DNA of 7,166 nucleotides from Bacillota bacterium (GTDB taxonomy: Bacteria > Bacillota > Clostridia > Peptostreptococcales > Anaerovoracaceae). The stretch lies in contig JAEENW010000217.1 of NCBI GenBank assembly GCA_016283945.1, forward strand, positions 1 through 7,166, read 5' to 3'. Below are positions 5,719 through 7,166 of this stretch, piece by piece. A program made the translations under genes and the position numbers. The notes under the pieces were generated by a model. It made no database searches and was not told the origin of the DNA. It saw nothing but the letters and a program-made list of their open reading frames with translations. The first letter of the stretch is position 1, and each line of letters opens with the position of its first letter.

Positions 5719-6879
5719 ATGAGCATGTACGTGAAGGTGTTCCTGCTGTCGCTGGCTGTGACCGCGGCGCTGACGCCTGTGTGCATCAAGCTGGCGCCGA
5801 AGGTAGGCGCCATGGACGTGCCCAAAGACAGCCGGAGGGTCCACAAGAAGCCAATCCCGAGGTTCGGGGGGCCGGCGATCTTCCTCGGCTTTATTTCGAG
5901 CGCGCTGTTTTTGCGCCCCATAGACGAGCAGATGCTCGGAGTCTACATAGCGGCGGCGGTGATGCTTGCCGTCGGCGTCGCTGACGATGTCTTTGACATA
6001 CCTGCCAAGGTCAAGCTGCTCGGCCAGCTCGCCTGCGGCGTCATCCTCTGGGTGGACAGCCTGCAGATCCGCGGCATGGCGAACTTCCTGCCTATAGGGC
6101 CGGGCTACATCAGGTTCCCGTCGGGGGTCTCGCTGATCGTCACCCTGATCTGGATAATCGCGATCACCAACTGCATCAACCTCATGGACGGGCTCGACGG
6201 CCTGGCCTCGGGGATAGTGCTCATCGCGAGCCTCTCGATCGCCTACATCTCCGTCCATACCGGGCGCGACATGACCCTGGGCATGATACTCGCGGTCGCG
6301 GGCGCCTGTCTGGGCTTCCTGATCTACAACTTCAACCCCGCAAAGATATTCATGGGTGACAGCGGCTCGAACCTTCTGGGCCTGCTGCTCGCGTCGATAT
6401 CGATGATAGGCGACGCGCCGACCAAGAGCGTCACGCTCTTCTCGACGGTCATGCCCATGATAATCATAGCCGTGCCCATCTTCGACACGGTATTCGCCGT
6501 CATCAGGCGCACCGTCCATCACCGCTCGTTCTTCGAGGCCGACAAGGGGCACCTGCACCACAGGATACTCGCTATGGGCTTCGGTCAGAGGCGCACCGTG
6601 CTCACGCTCTACTGCATCTGCGCCATCCTGGGCGTCGCGGGCATACTCTGGAGCATGAAGCTCAAGTTCGAGGCGCTGCTTCTCATAGGCGTCGCCGGCG
6701 TGCTGATCTTCATCTTCCTTGGCATAGGCATCGACGAGGACGACCAGATCGCCAGGAGAGAGGCCGCGGCCCGCGTCAACGAGCCCATGACCATCTACGC
6801 CAGCATGGAGGAGGCCCTCAAGGCCGAGGCCGAGAGAGAGGGCTCGATGGACTTCTTCGGAGGGGACGAGAAAAAATGA
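5719..6879 (+). CDS. wecA: WecA/TagO-like undecaprenyl-phosphate GlcNAc-1-phosphate transferase
   Basis: A polytopic membrane enzyme of the MraY/WecA family (386 residues) that moves a sugar-1-phosphate, most likely GlcNAc-1-phosphate from UDP-GlcNAc, onto undecaprenyl phosphate on the cytoplasmic face. Hallmarks are PKDSRRVHKKPIPRFGG (35-51), the magnesium-binding aspartates Asp89-Asp90-x-x-Asp93, NLMDGLDGLASG (154-165), FNPAKIFMGDSGSNLLG with Asp214 (205-221) and the nucleotide-sugar motif GHLHHR (276-281). I estimate 10-11 hydrophobic segments. The HLHHR form and the adjacent epimerase favour WecA/TagO over MraY. It ends in a charged tail of about 50 residues after the last membrane segment. 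The start is one base after the deaminase stop, with GGAG at 5703-5706; an ATG two codons later is also possible. It likely starts a teichoic-acid-like, O-antigen-like or other secondary polymer; which one is not shown. Confidence 0.9.
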   Translation: MSMYVKVFLLSLAVTAALTPVCIKLAPKVGAMDVPKDSRRVHKKPIPRFGGPAIFLGFISSALFLRPIDEQMLGVYIAAAVMLAVGVADDVFDIPAKVKLLGQLACGVILWVDSLQIRGMANFLPIGPGYIRFPSGVSLIVTLIWIIAITNCINLMDGLDGLASGIVLIASLSIAYISVHTGRDMTLGMILAVAGACLGFLIYNFNPAKIFMGDSGSNLLGLLLASISMIGDAPTKSVTLFSTVMPMIIIAVPIFDTVFAVIRRTVHHRSFFEADKGHLHHRILAMGFGQRRTVLTLYCICAILGVAGILWSMKLKFEALLLIGVAGVLIFIFLGIGIDEDDQIARREAAARVNEPMTIYASMEEALKAEAEREGSMDFFGGDEKK

Positions 6880-7166
6880 TCAAAGTAATGAGCGTGTTCG
6901 GGACCAGGCCCGAGGCCATCAAGATGGCCCCGCTGGTCAGGATGATGGAGGAGGACCCCGGGATCGAGTCGGTGCTCTGCGTGACCGCGCAGCACCGCGA
7001 GATGCTCGACCAGGTCCTTGAGCTCTTCGGCCTGCGTCCGGACTACGATCTGAACATCATGAAGCCGAACCAGACCCTCGGGATGATCACCTCCGCGGTG
7101 CTCACGGGGCTGGATCCGGTGCTCGAGGCCGAAAAGCCGGACCTCGTGCTCGTCCACGGGGACACG
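6876..7166 (+). CDS. wecB: UDP-N-acetylglucosamine 2-epimerase, N-terminal part (3' end outside window)
   Basis: The frame stays open to the right edge, giving 97 residues of a family usually ~370 long. It starts with MIKVMSVFGTRPEAIKMAPL, the glycine-rich nucleotide-sugar entry of the WecB/MnaA family, followed by CVTAQHREMLDQVL and the strand ending VLVHGDT. The enzyme interconverts UDP-GlcNAc and UDP-ManNAc in the cytoplasm. Placement right after the WecA-like transferase means the lipid-linked GlcNAc could be extended with ManNAc, as in teichoic acid linkage units and enterobacterial common antigen. The ATG overlaps the wecA stop (ATGA) and is preceded by GGAGGGG (6859-6865) ten bases upstream, so coupling is likely. 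Only the N-terminal Rossmann-like half-domain begins here, so catalytic residues further on cannot be checked. Confidence 0.95.
   Translation, partial: MIKVMSVFGTRPEAIKMAPLVRMMEEDPGIESVLCVTAQHREMLDQVLELFGLRPDYDLNIMKPNQTLGMITSAVLTGLDPVLEAEKPDLVLVHGDT

Noticed and set aside
5632..6561. 309-codon open frame on the - strand antisense to the wecA-like gene
   Set aside because: The product is dominated by Arg, Asp, His and Gln, typical of a reverse reading of a membrane protein gene; no motif or ribosome site supports it.

Overview
This is a bacterial chromosomal window with no RNA genes, CRISPR array or insertion sequence visible. Strong AAGGAGG-type ribosome binding sites, 4-base ATGA gene overlaps and an order of dCMP deaminase, wecA-like and wecB-like genes suggest a Clostridia-like Firmicute or perhaps a member of Synergistota. 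That placement is weak and rests on general knowledge of gene order, not on a search. Most of the window (about 1940 onward) is GC-rich, with codons ending in G or C and frequent AGG arginine and ATA/ATC isoleucine codons. The first ~1860 bases are clearly AT-richer: by hand count, row 481-540 has 23 G/C of 60 and row 3481-3540 has 40 of 60.

Left region (1-1855, + strand): the C-terminal half of a superfamily 2 helicase with a DUF3427-type tail, cut by the window edge. It overlaps by ATGA with a MutT/Nudix pyrophosphohydrolase. The pair looks like an acquired two-gene nucleic-acid/nucleotide module, plausibly phage defence. It ends at a hairpin with T-rich flanks on both sides (1879-1906), a bidirectional terminator shared with the convergent Lrp/AsnC-type regulator (1937-2398, - strand).

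Centre (2399-2631): a 233-base divergent intergenic region holds a likely regulator promoter on the - strand and a consensus TATAAT promoter plus strong ribosome binding site for glnS on the + strand. Upstream of that promoter is a GC-rich hairpin followed by T-runs. An upstream segment could pair with this hairpin and disrupt it, so the region could hold an uncharacterised leader or small RNA.

Right region (2632-7166, + strand): a tight run of glnS (glutaminyl-tRNA synthetase), truA (tRNA pseudouridine synthase), a dCMP deaminase, a WecA/TagO-like undecaprenyl-phosphate GlcNAc-1-phosphate transferase and the start of a WecB/MnaA UDP-GlcNAc 2-epimerase. Gaps run from 15 bases to 4-base overlaps, indicating one operon. 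It joins tRNA charging and modification, pyrimidine deoxynucleotide supply for dTTP, and the first steps of an undecaprenyl-linked GlcNAc/ManNAc envelope polymer. The genes look ordinary; the two most unusual spots are the helicase-Nudix module and the structured region before glnS.
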